Of a stretch of DNA of 64,000 nucleotides, positions 1-9,200 are shown one piece after another (within the stretch, counting starts at the first letter, position 1; each line of letters starts with the position of its first letter). Under the pieces are notes generated by a model that saw only the letters and a program-made list of their open reading frames with translations, was not told the DNA's origin and did not search any database. The DNA comes from Sandaracinaceae bacterium (GTDB lineage: Bacteria > Myxococcota_A > Polyangia > Polyangiales > Sandaracinaceae). The position numbers and the translations under genes were made by a program. Location: contig JACKEC010000014.1 in the NCBI GenBank assembly GCA_020633195.1, positions 62,001 to 126,000 on the forward strand, given 5' to 3'.

Positions 1-916
1 GCGGCACGGGGACGTCGTTCTTCTCGACGAGCTGCTCGATCACCTGCTCGCGGAGCGACGACTGCGCGCGCTGCTGCGCCGCCTCGGCCAGCTTCTCGCG
101 CGTCTTGTCGCGCAGCTCGGACAGCGTCTCGTACTCGCCGAGGTCCTTGGCGAGCTCGTCGTCGAGCTCGGGGAGGACCTTCTCGCGCAGCTCGGTGATC
201 TTGACGCTGAACACCGCGCTCTTGCCGCGCAGGTCGACGTTCGGCGTCTCGTCGTCGTAGGTGATGCGGATCTCGGCGTCGTCGCCGACCTGCTTGCCGA
301 GGAGGCCCTCTTCGAACTCGGGAAGGAGCCGGCCGCCGCCGAGCTCGACCTGACGACCGCTCGCCGTCATGTCCTCGTTGGCCTCGCCGTCGATCTCGAC
401 CGTGTAGTCGATCGTGAGGAGGTCACCCGCCTTCGCGGGGCGCGGCTCGTCCGGCGTGACGATCTCGGCGTGCTGCTCGCGCAGGCGCTGGATCTCGGCG
501 TCGATCTCTTCGTCGGCGACGTCGGTCTTCGGGCGCGAGATCTGGAGGCCGTCGGTGGTGAGGGAGTCGACCTTCGGCCGGACCTCCATCTTCGCGGTGA
601 AGCTCAGCGGCTCGCCCTGCTCGATCTTCGGGAGCGTGCGCACCTCGGGAGACGCGACGACCGGCAGCTCGTGCCTCGTCACGGCCTCGAGGAGACCCTC
701 TTCGACGAGCGACGCGATGACCTCGTTGCGCACCTGGGGACCGTAGAGCTTCTGCAGCACGTGACGCGGAGCCTTGCCCTGACGGAAGCCGCGTACGCGC
801 ACGGTCTTCTGGAGCTTCCCGTAGCTGGCGTCGAGGCCCGCCTTGACGCGGTCCCACGGGACCTGCACCGCGACCTCGACTGTCACGGGGTCGATTTCGT
901 TGACCTGCGAGTCCAT
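1..916 (-). CDS. tig: Trigger factor (ribosome-associated chaperone), 3' end beyond window
   Basis: Ribosome-bound peptidyl-prolyl isomerase and chaperone that meets nascent chains. The first 305 codons are present and the C-terminus runs off the window at base 1. The N-terminal ribosome-binding domain carries VRGFRQGKAPRHVL, a match to the family's G-F-R-x-G-K-x-P signature, at about residues 34-47. The FKBP-like middle domain follows (AGDLLTIDYTVEIDGE, about residues 146-161), then the start of the helical C-terminal domain. The ATG at 916 is preceded by GGAGGA; a GTG two codons upstream is also possible. It lies 59 bp downstream of a lipoprotein peptidase gene on the same strand, so it probably belongs to the RNase J operon. 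In many bacteria tig is followed by clpP/clpX, which would lie outside this window. Confidence 0.96.
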   Translation of the reverse strand, partial: MDSQVNEIDPVTVEVAVQVPWDRVKAGLDASYGKLQKTVRVRGFRQGKAPRHVLQKLYGPQVRNEVIASLVEEGLLEAVTRHELPVVASPEVRTLPKIEQGEPLSFTAKMEVRPKVDSLTTDGLQISRPKTDVADEEIDAEIQRLREQHAEIVTPDEPRPAKAGDLLTIDYTVEIDGEANEDMTASGRQVELGGGRLLPEFEEGLLGKQVGDDAEIRITYDDETPNVDLRGKSAVFSVKITELREKVLPELDDELAKDLGEYETLSELRDKTREKLAEAAQQRAQSSLREQVIEQLVEKNDVPVP

Positions 917-975
917 GAGCACGAGCCTCCTCCACGCGAAGCGAAGGCGTGTCCTAGCGTCGGGCTCGTCCGGGG

Positions 976-2337
976 TCAATCACTCGCGGAAGAAGGCGGC
1001 AACGCGGACACGAACGCGTCGAACGCGACCCGCACGGCCTCCTTCAATTCGGGCGCGAGGTCGAGCAGCACGAGGACCGCGCGACCCCGCCGCTCGACGT
1101 GCGCGGGGGCCCGCGCGGTGCTCGCGAGCCGATCCGTCACGGCGCGGGCGGCGGCCTCCGCTTCCTGCGCCTCGCCCTCGTCGTCCCAGGTCGTGAACCA
1201 CACGACGGCGGTGTCGGCGCCGCTCGCGTCGCGATACACCCGGAGGCGATCTCCGCCCCAGCCCTCGGCGGCGCTCTCGTCCCGTTCGGCGGTATCGCTG
1301 CCGAGACCAAACCAGATCCCCATCTCGAGCTCGCCGAGGGTGTCCTCCTCGTGCGGCACGAGCCCGGCGGCGGCCAGCTCGGGGAGCTCCGGGAGCGTGA
1401 TCGCGTCCGGCGCCTCCTCCGCGGCGTATCGCTCGGGGTGCAGCACCTGCTCGGTCGACACGGGGAGCGTCCGGTAGGCGCCGTCGACGCCGTTCCAGCC
1501 CTGGCGCCCGTGGAGCGACGCGCAGAACACGAGCCCGTCGAGGTACCGCGAGACGAGCGGGATCCGGATGATGGGCGGCGCGTTCTCCATCTCCTGACCG
1601 CGCACCGCGTCGGGGCTGTCGCGGATCATCATCCGGAGCAGCGCCGTGTTCCGCGTGAGGGCGCGCAGCGGCTGCCCCTGCTGGCCGATCATGTGCCCGA
1701 CCATCGCGAGGGTCGCGTCGCCCTCCACGAGCATCGCGAACGCGTTGTCGCCGTCGATCGAGCGCTCCTCCTCGTAGCGCTCGCCGAGCCCGAGGCGCTG
1801 GTCCTGGAGGGCGTGGACGAGCTCGTGGACGATCACCATCTCGGCCTCGCCGAGCGCCTGGGAGCCGCGCCGCGATCCGGCGAGCTCTCGCGCGACGTCC
1901 TCGCGCACGACCATCAGGCTCTGCTCGGGATCGTAGTAGCCGACGATCTGCTCGCCGAGGACGCGCACGATCAGCTCGTCGACGGCGAGGTCCGGGGCGA
2001 GCAGGCCGATCGCCACGTAGAAGATGCGCGCGCGCTCGAGCTCCTCGGCGTCGATCTGATCGCGTACGAACGCGGTGATCACGTCGCGGTCCTGCACCCG
2101 GAAGGGGACCGGGGTCGCGAAGCGCAGCGAGCGGATCGACTCGGCCATCCGCATCAGGCGCCGCATCGCGCGCCCCTCCGCGGGGGTCGGCGCGCGGCCG
2201 GGGACCGCGGACAGGTCGCGCTCGGGCTCGGCGGCGTCGTCGTCGGTCGCCTCGAGCGGGGGCTGAGGGGTGGGGTGAGGCGAGGGGCCACACGCGCTCA
2301 GCGCCGCGGCCACCGCGAGGGCGCGCCAGGCCTTCAT
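976..2337 (-). CDS. Putative lipid-anchored zinc metallopeptidase (HExxH)
   Basis: 453-residue predicted lipoprotein. The N-terminus is a short signal peptide ending in a lipobox (ALSAC, Cys about residue 16) followed by a Pro-rich linker. The mid-protein motif VIVHELVHALQDQRLG contains HExxH, and LVEGDAT about 35 residues later could supply a third, Glu, zinc ligand. This is the gluzincin-like layout seen in many uncharacterised secreted bacterial and archaeal proteins. No named family was recognised. The start codon overlaps the RNase J stop as ATGA (bases 2334-2337), so translation is probably coupled. A peptidase role is inferred from the motif only; the substrate is unknown. The pairing with a cytoplasmic RNase and trigger factor gives no obvious functional clue. 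Confidence 0.75.
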   Translation of the reverse strand: MKAWRALAVAAALSACGPSPHPTPQPPLEATDDDAAEPERDLSAVPGRAPTPAEGRAMRRLMRMAESIRSLRFATPVPFRVQDRDVITAFVRDQIDAEELERARIFYVAIGLLAPDLAVDELIVRVLGEQIVGYYDPEQSLMVVREDVARELAGSRRGSQALGEAEMVIVHELVHALQDQRLGLGERYEEERSIDGDNAFAMLVEGDATLAMVGHMIGQQGQPLRALTRNTALLRMMIRDSPDAVRGQEMENAPPIIRIPLVSRYLDGLVFCASLHGRQGWNGVDGAYRTLPVSTEQVLHPERYAAEEAPDAITLPELPELAAAGLVPHEEDTLGELEMGIWFGLGSDTAERDESAAEGWGGDRLRVYRDASGADTAVVWFTTWDDEGEAQEAEAAARAVTDRLASTARAPAHVERRGRAVLVLLDLAPELKEAVRVAFDAFVSALPPSSASD

Positions 2338-3971
2338 GGCCGGCGACTGACCATCGCGTAGCAGAGCGGCTTCTTGAGGAGGCGCTTCGAGAAGAAGTGC
2401 TTGAGCGCGCGCTTGGCGACGGCCTCGACGTCGTCGAGGTCGGGCCGCTCGGCGGTGTAGCGAGCGCGCACGAGCGCGCGGTGCACCGAGTCGCAGGCGT
2501 CGTCGAGCAGATCGGGGTTCTCGTCCTCGTGGAGGACGCCGCGGGTCAACAGATCGAGGGGCGCGACGGGGCGCCCGGCGTCATCGACCCAGGCCGAGAT
2601 GACGGCGAAGCCGAGCGAGGCCAGGAGCTCTCGGTCGCGGAGCACGCGCGGGTCGAGCTCCTTGCCGCGCTCCCTGTAGACCCGGCCGGTGGGGACGCGG
2701 CCCTGGACCGCGAGGGGCCCCCCGTTCACCTCCACGACGTCGCCGTTGCCGATGACGAGGACGTCCTCGACGCCGCACTCGCGCGCGAGCTCCGCGTGCT
2801 TCGTCATGTGCATGTGGGTGCCGTGGAGGGGGATGAACGAGGCGGGGCGCAGCGCCTCGATGAGCCGCCGCTGCTCGCCGCGGTGGGCGTGGCCGCTCAC
2901 GTGGACGCTCGGATCGAGGCGCTTCCAGAGGACCTCGACGCCGGCCCGCGCGAGCTCGTCGAACACCGGATAGACCCGCGTCTCGCAGCCCGGGATGATC
3001 CGCGCGGAGTGCACCACGACGTCGCCCGCCGACAGATCGAGGTCGGGGTGGTTGCCGCGCGCGAGGCGCGCGAGCGCGGCGGGCGGCTCGCCCTGCGTCC
3101 CGGTGGCGAGCACGAGGAGCTGATGACGCGGCACCTTCCGCGCCATCTCGGGGGCGATCTCCACCGCCTCGAGACCCGGGAGGTAGCCCTCCGCTTGGCC
3201 GATCTTCGCGTGCATGCGGAGCGAGCGGCCGAGCAGCACGAGCTTGCGGCCCGTCTTCTTCGCGATCTCGGCGAGCGCGCGCAGCCGGTGCACGTTCGAG
3301 GCGAAGAGGGTGACCACCACCCGCTGCGGCGCCGCGGCCACGATCTCCTCGAGGCGATCCGCGACCTCGTGCTCGGGGCCCGTCGACCCCTCCACCATCG
3401 CGTTGGTCGAGTCGCTCAGGAGCACCCGGACGCCCTCTTCGCGCAGCGCCTCGAGCCGGTCCCAGTCCCAGCCCTCGCCGTCCGTGGGCGCGTCCTCGAT
3501 CTTGAAGTCACCGCTGTGGACGAGCACGCCCTGCTCGGTCCGCACGATGAGGCCCGTGCAGTCGGGCATCGAGTGGGTGACCCGGTAGGGCTCGATCTCG
3601 AAGGGGCCCAGCGCGATGCGGTCCTTGGGGCGGATCGCGTGAAGGTCCGACTTCGTCGACGCCGCCGGGTGCTGCGAGAGCCGCTCCCGGAGCACCCCGA
3701 GCGCGTAGGGCGGCGCGTAGACCGGCGTCCCCGGGCAGGCCTCGAGGAGGTAGGGCACCGCGCCGACGTGATCCTCGTGCCCGTGCGTCACCACGATCGC
3801 CTCGAGCCGCTCCGGCGCGTCGCGCAGGAACGAGAGATCGGGGTGAATCACGTCGATCCCGAGCCCGCGGTCGTCGAACGTGAGCCCGCAGTCGATCACC
3901 ACGCGGCGCCCCGCGTGCTCGAGCGCGAGGCAGTTCATGCCGATCTCGCCCAGACCGCCGAGGGGAATCAC
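2334..3971 (-). CDS. rnj: Ribonuclease J family metallo-beta-lactamase nuclease
   Basis: mRNA- and rRNA-processing nuclease of the beta-CASP branch of metallo-beta-lactamases. It begins with the family signature VIPLGGLGEIGMN and carries the metal motif THGHEDH (about residue 75). Later beta-CASP motifs (SDSTNAMVEG, LATGTQGEP, HVSGHAH) follow, ending in the RNase J C-terminal domain. Length is about 545 residues, normal for the family. The start is uncertain. The GTG at 3971 is the only common start codon near the conserved N-terminus, but it has no Shine-Dalgarno sequence. An AGGAG lies 6 nt ahead of an in-frame ATC at 3992, which would add seven residues. The gene heads a run coupled by ATGA to the peptidase gene and then trigger factor. 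Confidence 0.95.
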   Translation of the reverse strand: MIPLGGLGEIGMNCLALEHAGRRVVIDCGLTFDDRGLGIDVIHPDLSFLRDAPERLEAIVVTHGHEDHVGAVPYLLEACPGTPVYAPPYALGVLRERLSQHPAASTKSDLHAIRPKDRIALGPFEIEPYRVTHSMPDCTGLIVRTEQGVLVHSGDFKIEDAPTDGEGWDWDRLEALREEGVRVLLSDSTNAMVEGSTGPEHEVADRLEEIVAAAPQRVVVTLFASNVHRLRALAEIAKKTGRKLVLLGRSLRMHAKIGQAEGYLPGLEAVEIAPEMARKVPRHQLLVLATGTQGEPPAALARLARGNHPDLDLSAGDVVVHSARIIPGCETRVYPVFDELARAGVEVLWKRLDPSVHVSGHAHRGEQRRLIEALRPASFIPLHGTHMHMTKHAELARECGVEDVLVIGNGDVVEVNGGPLAVQGRVPTGRVYRERGKELDPRVLRDRELLASLGFAVISAWVDDAGRPVAPLDLLTRGVLHEDENPDLLDDACDSVHRALVRARYTAERPDLDDVEAVAKRALKHFFSKRLLKKPLCYAMVSRRP

Positions 3972-4113
3972 TTTCAGAGGGTCCGGGTTGATGGCGGGCT
4001 CCTGGTCGAGGTCGGCGCATGTAGCACGCGGCCGATGCGATTGCCCACCCCCTGGGGTCGTGATAGCACCGCCCCGCGCGGCGAGCAGCGCCGCGAAGAC
4101 ACCCAGGAATTCG

Positions 4114-6171
4114 ATGCGACGACTCGTAGCTTGGCTGGCGCTCCTCGCCGTGGCGCTCCCCGCGCCCGCCGCCCTGGCCCAACCGGGTGGGGGATCGGAA
4201 GAGTCCCCGGCCGAAGGTGACGACCCCGCCGAGGGGGACGACGACGACTGGGGGGACGACGAGGGCGACGACCCGTCGCTTCGGCCGCCGGACATGGGCT
4301 CGATGCAGCTCGACCTCGCCGGAGGCGACGAGGGCGACGAAGGCGACGAGGGCGACGAGGGCGACGACGAAGGGGACGAGGGCGACACGGAGGACGACGA
4401 CGACCTCCCGAGCCCGGGCGAGGCGCAGAGCCGCCTCGACCAGGCGGGCCCCGGTGAGGGGACCGACCCGACGATCGCCCGCTGGACCACCCCGCAGACC
4501 GTCTTCGATCTGCACGGCTACTTGCGCTTCCGCGGCGAGTTCCAGGACAACTTCTTCTTCGATCGTCAGGTCGCCGGCGAGACGATGGAGCTGCCGTTCC
4601 GGTTGTTCCGGCCCGCCGAGGACGACGTCCTGCCGGCCGGCGGCTGCTCGGGCGACGACACCAGCGCCGTCTGCGATCAGCACGCGAACGCGTTCGCGAA
4701 CATGCGCCTGCGCCTCGAGCCGACCATCCACCTGTCGGACGACGTGCGCATCCACATGCAGATCGACGTCTTCGACAACATGGTGCTCGGCTCCACGCCG
4801 AACAGCCTCGCGGTCGGGCCGTACGACGGCGGCGGCTACATCGATCCCTACTACCGCTACGACCGCACGACGTTCGCGCCGATCGACACGCTGACGACCA
4901 CGCTGGCGGCGCCGCAGCCGGGCGTCAATTCGATCACGGACAGCATCGTGGCGCGGCGCGCGTGGGCCGAGGTCCGCAACCGCACGCTCGGCGAGCTCCG
5001 CTTCGGTCGGATGGGCAGCCACTGGGGCTTGGGCATCCTCGCCAACGGCGGCTCGGGCATCGACTCGGACTACCAGACCGACGTCGACCGCGTGATGCTG
5101 ATCACCCGGCTCGCCGGGATCACGATCTTCGGCGCGTGGGACTTCGCGAGCGAGGGCCTCCTCTACCAGGAGCGCGCGGACCTCGGCGGGCTCGCGTATG
5201 ACCGCAGCCGGCTCGACGACACCGACCAGTTCGTCGTCGGCGCGGCCTGGCGTCAGACCGAGGAGGAGCAGCGCGCGACGCTCCAGCGTGGCGACGCGGT
5301 GTTCAACGTCGGCGCGTACTTCATGTACCGCAGCCAGAACCTCAGCAGCGGCGGGACCACCAACCCGTTCGGGCTCTGCGTCGTCTGCAACGGCGACGAG
5401 ACCGACACGCGCCGCCTCGGCGACCCGGTCTTCGTCCGCCGCGGCGCCGACGTCTTCGTGCCCGACCTCTGGATGCAGTTCCTCTACGAGAAGCTGCGCC
5501 TCGAGGTGGAGGCCGTGATGGTGCTCGGCACCATCCAGAACCTCTCCAACACGGTCTTCGCGCCGGGCGAGGGCGGGACCAACGCGGCCGAGCTGCTGCA
5601 GTTCGGCATCGCGTTCGAGGGCGAGTACCACCTCCTCAACGACCAGCTCGGCATCTACTTCAACGCTGGCTACGCGAGCGGCGACGCGGACCAGGAGGGG
5701 CTGACCAACATCGGCGGCCTCAACCCGCAGCTCCCCGCCGGCCCCGACCGCCGGACCGACAGGACCTACAGCACCTTCAGCTTCAACCCGAACTACCGGG
5801 TCGACCTGATCGTGTGGCGCAACCTGATGCGCCAGGTCAGCGGCGCCTACTACCTGCGCCCGGGCCTCAGCTACGACTTCATCCGCAACAGCTTCGGCCA
5901 GCTCCTCGGAGCGCGCGCCGACGTCATCTGGAGCCGCGCCTCGGTGCCGATCCAGACGTGGGGCAACGCCGACGACCTCGCGGTCGAGATCGACGTGCAG
6001 CTCTACTACCGCAGCGAGGACGGTCCGGACCTGCTCGACGGCTTCTACGCCAGCGCGCAGTGGGGCATCGCGTTCCCGCTCGACGGCCTCGGCTGGCTGC
6101 CCGGGGTCCACGACGACATCAGCCAGGGCAACGCCCAGACGTTCCGGCTGATCCTCGGCGTCCAGTACTGA
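4114..6171 (+). CDS. Outer-membrane beta-barrel protein with acidic N-terminal linker (TIGR04551-like)
   Basis: 685-residue exported protein. A clear signal peptide (MRRLVAWLALLAVALPAPAA, cleaved near AQ) is followed by about 100 residues rich in Gly-Asp-Glu, including GDEGDE repeats, and then a long beta-rich region. That region is typical of an outer-membrane barrel: alternating aromatic strands (FRMHLQ-type arginine/aromatic patterns, LRFGRMGSHWGLG) and a terminal strand ending in Tyr (RLILGVQY). It resembles the myxobacterial TIGR04551 group from memory, but that could not be checked. It probably has a role as a porin or surface scaffold. The gene is divergent from rnj with about 140 bp between them. 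The longer open frame upstream of 4114 overlaps rnj and lacks a signal peptide, so the ATG at 4114 was chosen. Confidence 0.75.
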   Translation: MRRLVAWLALLAVALPAPAALAQPGGGSEESPAEGDDPAEGDDDDWGDDEGDDPSLRPPDMGSMQLDLAGGDEGDEGDEGDEGDDEGDEGDTEDDDDLPSPGEAQSRLDQAGPGEGTDPTIARWTTPQTVFDLHGYLRFRGEFQDNFFFDRQVAGETMELPFRLFRPAEDDVLPAGGCSGDDTSAVCDQHANAFANMRLRLEPTIHLSDDVRIHMQIDVFDNMVLGSTPNSLAVGPYDGGGYIDPYYRYDRTTFAPIDTLTTTLAAPQPGVNSITDSIVARRAWAEVRNRTLGELRFGRMGSHWGLGILANGGSGIDSDYQTDVDRVMLITRLAGITIFGAWDFASEGLLYQERADLGGLAYDRSRLDDTDQFVVGAAWRQTEEEQRATLQRGDAVFNVGAYFMYRSQNLSSGGTTNPFGLCVVCNGDETDTRRLGDPVFVRRGADVFVPDLWMQFLYEKLRLEVEAVMVLGTIQNLSNTVFAPGEGGTNAAELLQFGIAFEGEYHLLNDQLGIYFNAGYASGDADQEGLTNIGGLNPQLPAGPDRRTDRTYSTFSFNPNYRVDLIVWRNLMRQVSGAYYLRPGLSYDFIRNSFGQLLGARADVIWSRASVPIQTWGNADDLAVEIDVQLYYRSEDGPDLLDGFYASAQWGIAFPLDGLGWLPGVHDDISQGNAQTFRLILGVQY
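4324..4386 (+). repeat. In-frame GGCGACGA(A/G) repeats encoding an acidic linker
   Basis: Short tandem repeats of GGCGACGAG-type units encode Gly-Asp-Glu triplets in the linker between the signal peptide and barrel of the outer-membrane protein. The array is probably length-variable, and the acidic stretch may bind divalent cations; the latter is inference. Confidence 0.8.
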
Positions 6172-6219
6172 TCCGAGCCCTCGCGTCGGCGGGGGACCTT
6201 GGATAAGGTCGCCTCGCGG

Positions 6220-9200
6220 ATGCACAGCGCCAGCAGCGAACCCGAGTGGCCGCCTCCGTCCCTCGAGCTCGGGGCCTACGTGCTGGAGGCCCCGCTCGGG
6301 CGCGGCGCCATGGGCGCGGTCTACCGGGGCCGCGGTCCCGACGGCGCGCCGGTGGCCGTCAAGGTGTTGCCCCGGCGCCTGCTGACCGACGAGACGCTCG
6401 AGCGCTTCAACCGCGAGGCGGAGGTGCGGGTCGAGCACCCCAACGTGGTGCGCCTCTTCGACAGCGGCCGGGCCGACGACGGGAGCCCCTACCTCGTGAT
6501 GGAGCTCCTCGTGGGGGGGACCCTCGAGCAGCGGATCAAGGGCCAGCCCGCGCCTTCGCCCGCGGAGATCGTCGAGATCGCGCGACAGATCTGCCGGGGC
6601 CTCGAGGCGGTCCACGACGCGGGGATCGTCCACCGGGACCTCAAGCCCGCGAACGTCTTCTGCACCCGCGATGGCTCGGTGAAGGTCCTCGACTTCGGGA
6701 TCGCGCGGGTGACCACCCGCGACACCCGGGTCACCGAGCGCGGGGTGATCCTCGGTACGCCTCTCTATCTGGCCCCCGAGCAGGCGCGGGGAGGGCACCG
6801 CATCGACGCCCGAGCGGACCTCTGGGCGCTCGGGGTGATCCTCTACGAGGCGCTCACCGGGGAGGCGCCGTTCGACCGGGCGACACCCGTCGAGACGCTG
6901 GTCGCGGTGCTCATGGACGAGGTCCCTCGCCTGCAGTCCCGGGTCGCGGGGCTTCCCGAGGAGCTGTACGGCATCGTCGACAAGCTGCTCTCCCGGCGAC
7001 CCGAGCTGCGGCACCCGAGCGCCGCGGCGCTGGGGGCGGATCTCGAGCGCGTGGCCGTCGCCGACGTCGCGACGACCGCGACCCAGCGGCTCCCCATCCA
7101 GACGGGCGAGCAGCGAGTGGTCGCGATCTGCTTCGCGGTCGACGTCCTCGACGCCGGCGCGCTCGGCGCCGCGGTGCAAGCGCAAGGTGGTGTGTTCAGC
7201 GCGCTGCTCGGGGGGCGTGCGATCGGCGTCTTCGGCGGCGAGCGATGGGAGGGCGACGAGCCCGAGCGCGCCGCGCGCGTCGCCCTCGACGTCCGTCACC
7301 TGGTCGGTCAGGTCGCCGTCTCGGTGGGACGCGCTCGGACGTCCGGGGGGACCGTGACGGGCGACGCCGTGCAGCGCGCCGAGGCGGCGACCCGCGGCTT
7401 CCTCGACGGCGTCGGGCTCGACGGCGAGACGGCCGGGCTCCTGCCCGCGATCTTCGAGACGCGGCCGGCGGCCGGCGGGCTCCTCGAGCTCGTCGGCGAG
7501 CAGGGGCGGCCGGGGATGCACCTCGCCGGCCCACCCACCGTCGGACGTCGAAGGGAGCTCTCGCAGCTCCGAGACGCGGTGGAGGCGGTCGAGGAGGAGG
7601 GGCGCCCTTGGGCGGTCCTCGTCACGGGGCCGCCCGGCGCTGGCAAGACGCAGCTCGCGCGCGAGATGCGCAAGCTCGTCCACGATCTCGAGGACGTCCG
7701 CGTGCTCGAGGCGTTCGGGCAACCCATCGCGCGGGACGAGGCGTGGTCGCTGTTCGTGGCGCTGCTCGGCGCCGCCAGCGAGCGCCGCCCGCGGGTCGCC
7801 GGGCAGTGGGGGGATCACCTCGACCCGGTGCTCGAGGAGCGACGGGCGCGGCTCGAGGCGCTGGCGCGGGAGGCGATCCTCGATCCGGTTCGGGCCCGTG
7901 AGTGTGCGCTCTTCCTCGCGGAGCTGCTCGGGCTGCCGAACCCCGCGTCTCCGATGCTCGACGAGGCGCGTCGGACCCCGCAGCTCATGGCCGAGCGCCT
8001 GCGCCTCGCGCTCTCGGAGCTCTTCGATGGCTTCGTCGCGCAGGGCCCCGTCGCGCTCCTGCTCGAGGACCTGCACTGGGCCGACGGGGCTTCCCTCGAT
8101 CTCATCGAGGAGCTCCTCGCGCGACACGCCGATCGACCCTTGCTGGTCTTCGCGACCGCGCGACCGCAGCTCCTCGAGCTCCGCCCGACGCTGCTCGCCT
8201 CGCAGGACACCACGCGCCTCCGGCTCCGGGGCCTCGGGGCGAAGCACGTGGCGGCGCTCGCCGAGCACGTCGCCGGCCGAGGTCTCTCGGCCGAGCTCGT
8301 CGACGCGATCGCGGATCGAACGGCGGGCAACCCGCTCTTCGTGGTGCAGGTCGTCGCGCAGCTCCGCGACCTCGGGCAGCTCGACGCGCCGGCCACCGAT
8401 CTGCCGCTCCCCCTGACGGTCGAGGCCGCCGTCCAGTCCCGCCTCGATCAGCTCGCCGACGACGAGCGGCGCCTCTGCCGATGCGCTTCGATCTGGGAGC
8501 GCGCGTTTCGGCCGGCCGAGGTCGAGGCCCTCGGAGCCGACCACCCCGCGCCGGTGCTCGGGAGGCTGGTCCAGAGCGAGCTGCTCGCGGTGCAGACCGG
8601 GCCCGACGCCGGCCGCTACGCGTTTCGGTCGAGGCTGATCCAGCGCGTCGCCTACCGCGCGATCGAGCCCTCGATGAGGGCGCGGCTGCACCTCGACGCG
8701 GCGCGGTACCTGAGCGCGTCGGACCGGCACGAGCCGGAGGAGGTCGCTCGGCACTTCGAGGCCGCCGGGAGCGCGCCCGAGGCGGCGGCGTGGCTGGTTA
8801 CGGCGACCCGCGACGCCGCGGCGCGCGGCGACGCCGACACGGTGATCCGGTGCGCCGATCACGCGCTCCGGCTCGGCGCCGCCGCGGACGCGCGCTTCGA
8901 CCTGCACGTCCTCCGCGCGGATGCGTTCCGCTTCGTCGGCCGTCGCGCCGATCAGGGGGCGGCCCTCGACGAGGCGCTCGAGCACGCAACGACCGCGCTC
9001 GAGCGCGCGCGCGCCCAGGTGGAGCGCGTCACGTGGCTCGTCGCCATGGGGCGGCTCGACGACGCGCTCGTCGCCTCCGAGGTCGCCGTCGCCGAGGCGG
9101 AGGTCGGCGGCGACCCCGGGCTCGTCGCGGAGGCCCTCGCGCGGCAGTCGAGCACGCTGCTCTTCGCGGGGCGGCTCGACGACGCGGCGGCGATCCTCGA

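Noticed and set aside
4041..4069. TTGCCC-N17-TAGCAC as a sigma-70 promoter for the barrel gene
   Set aside because: The match to consensus is poor and expected by chance; not listed as a feature.
7100..7480. Functional adenylate cyclase domain in the kinase at 6220
   Set aside because: Only the overall pattern is similar; metal-binding and catalytic residues were not found.
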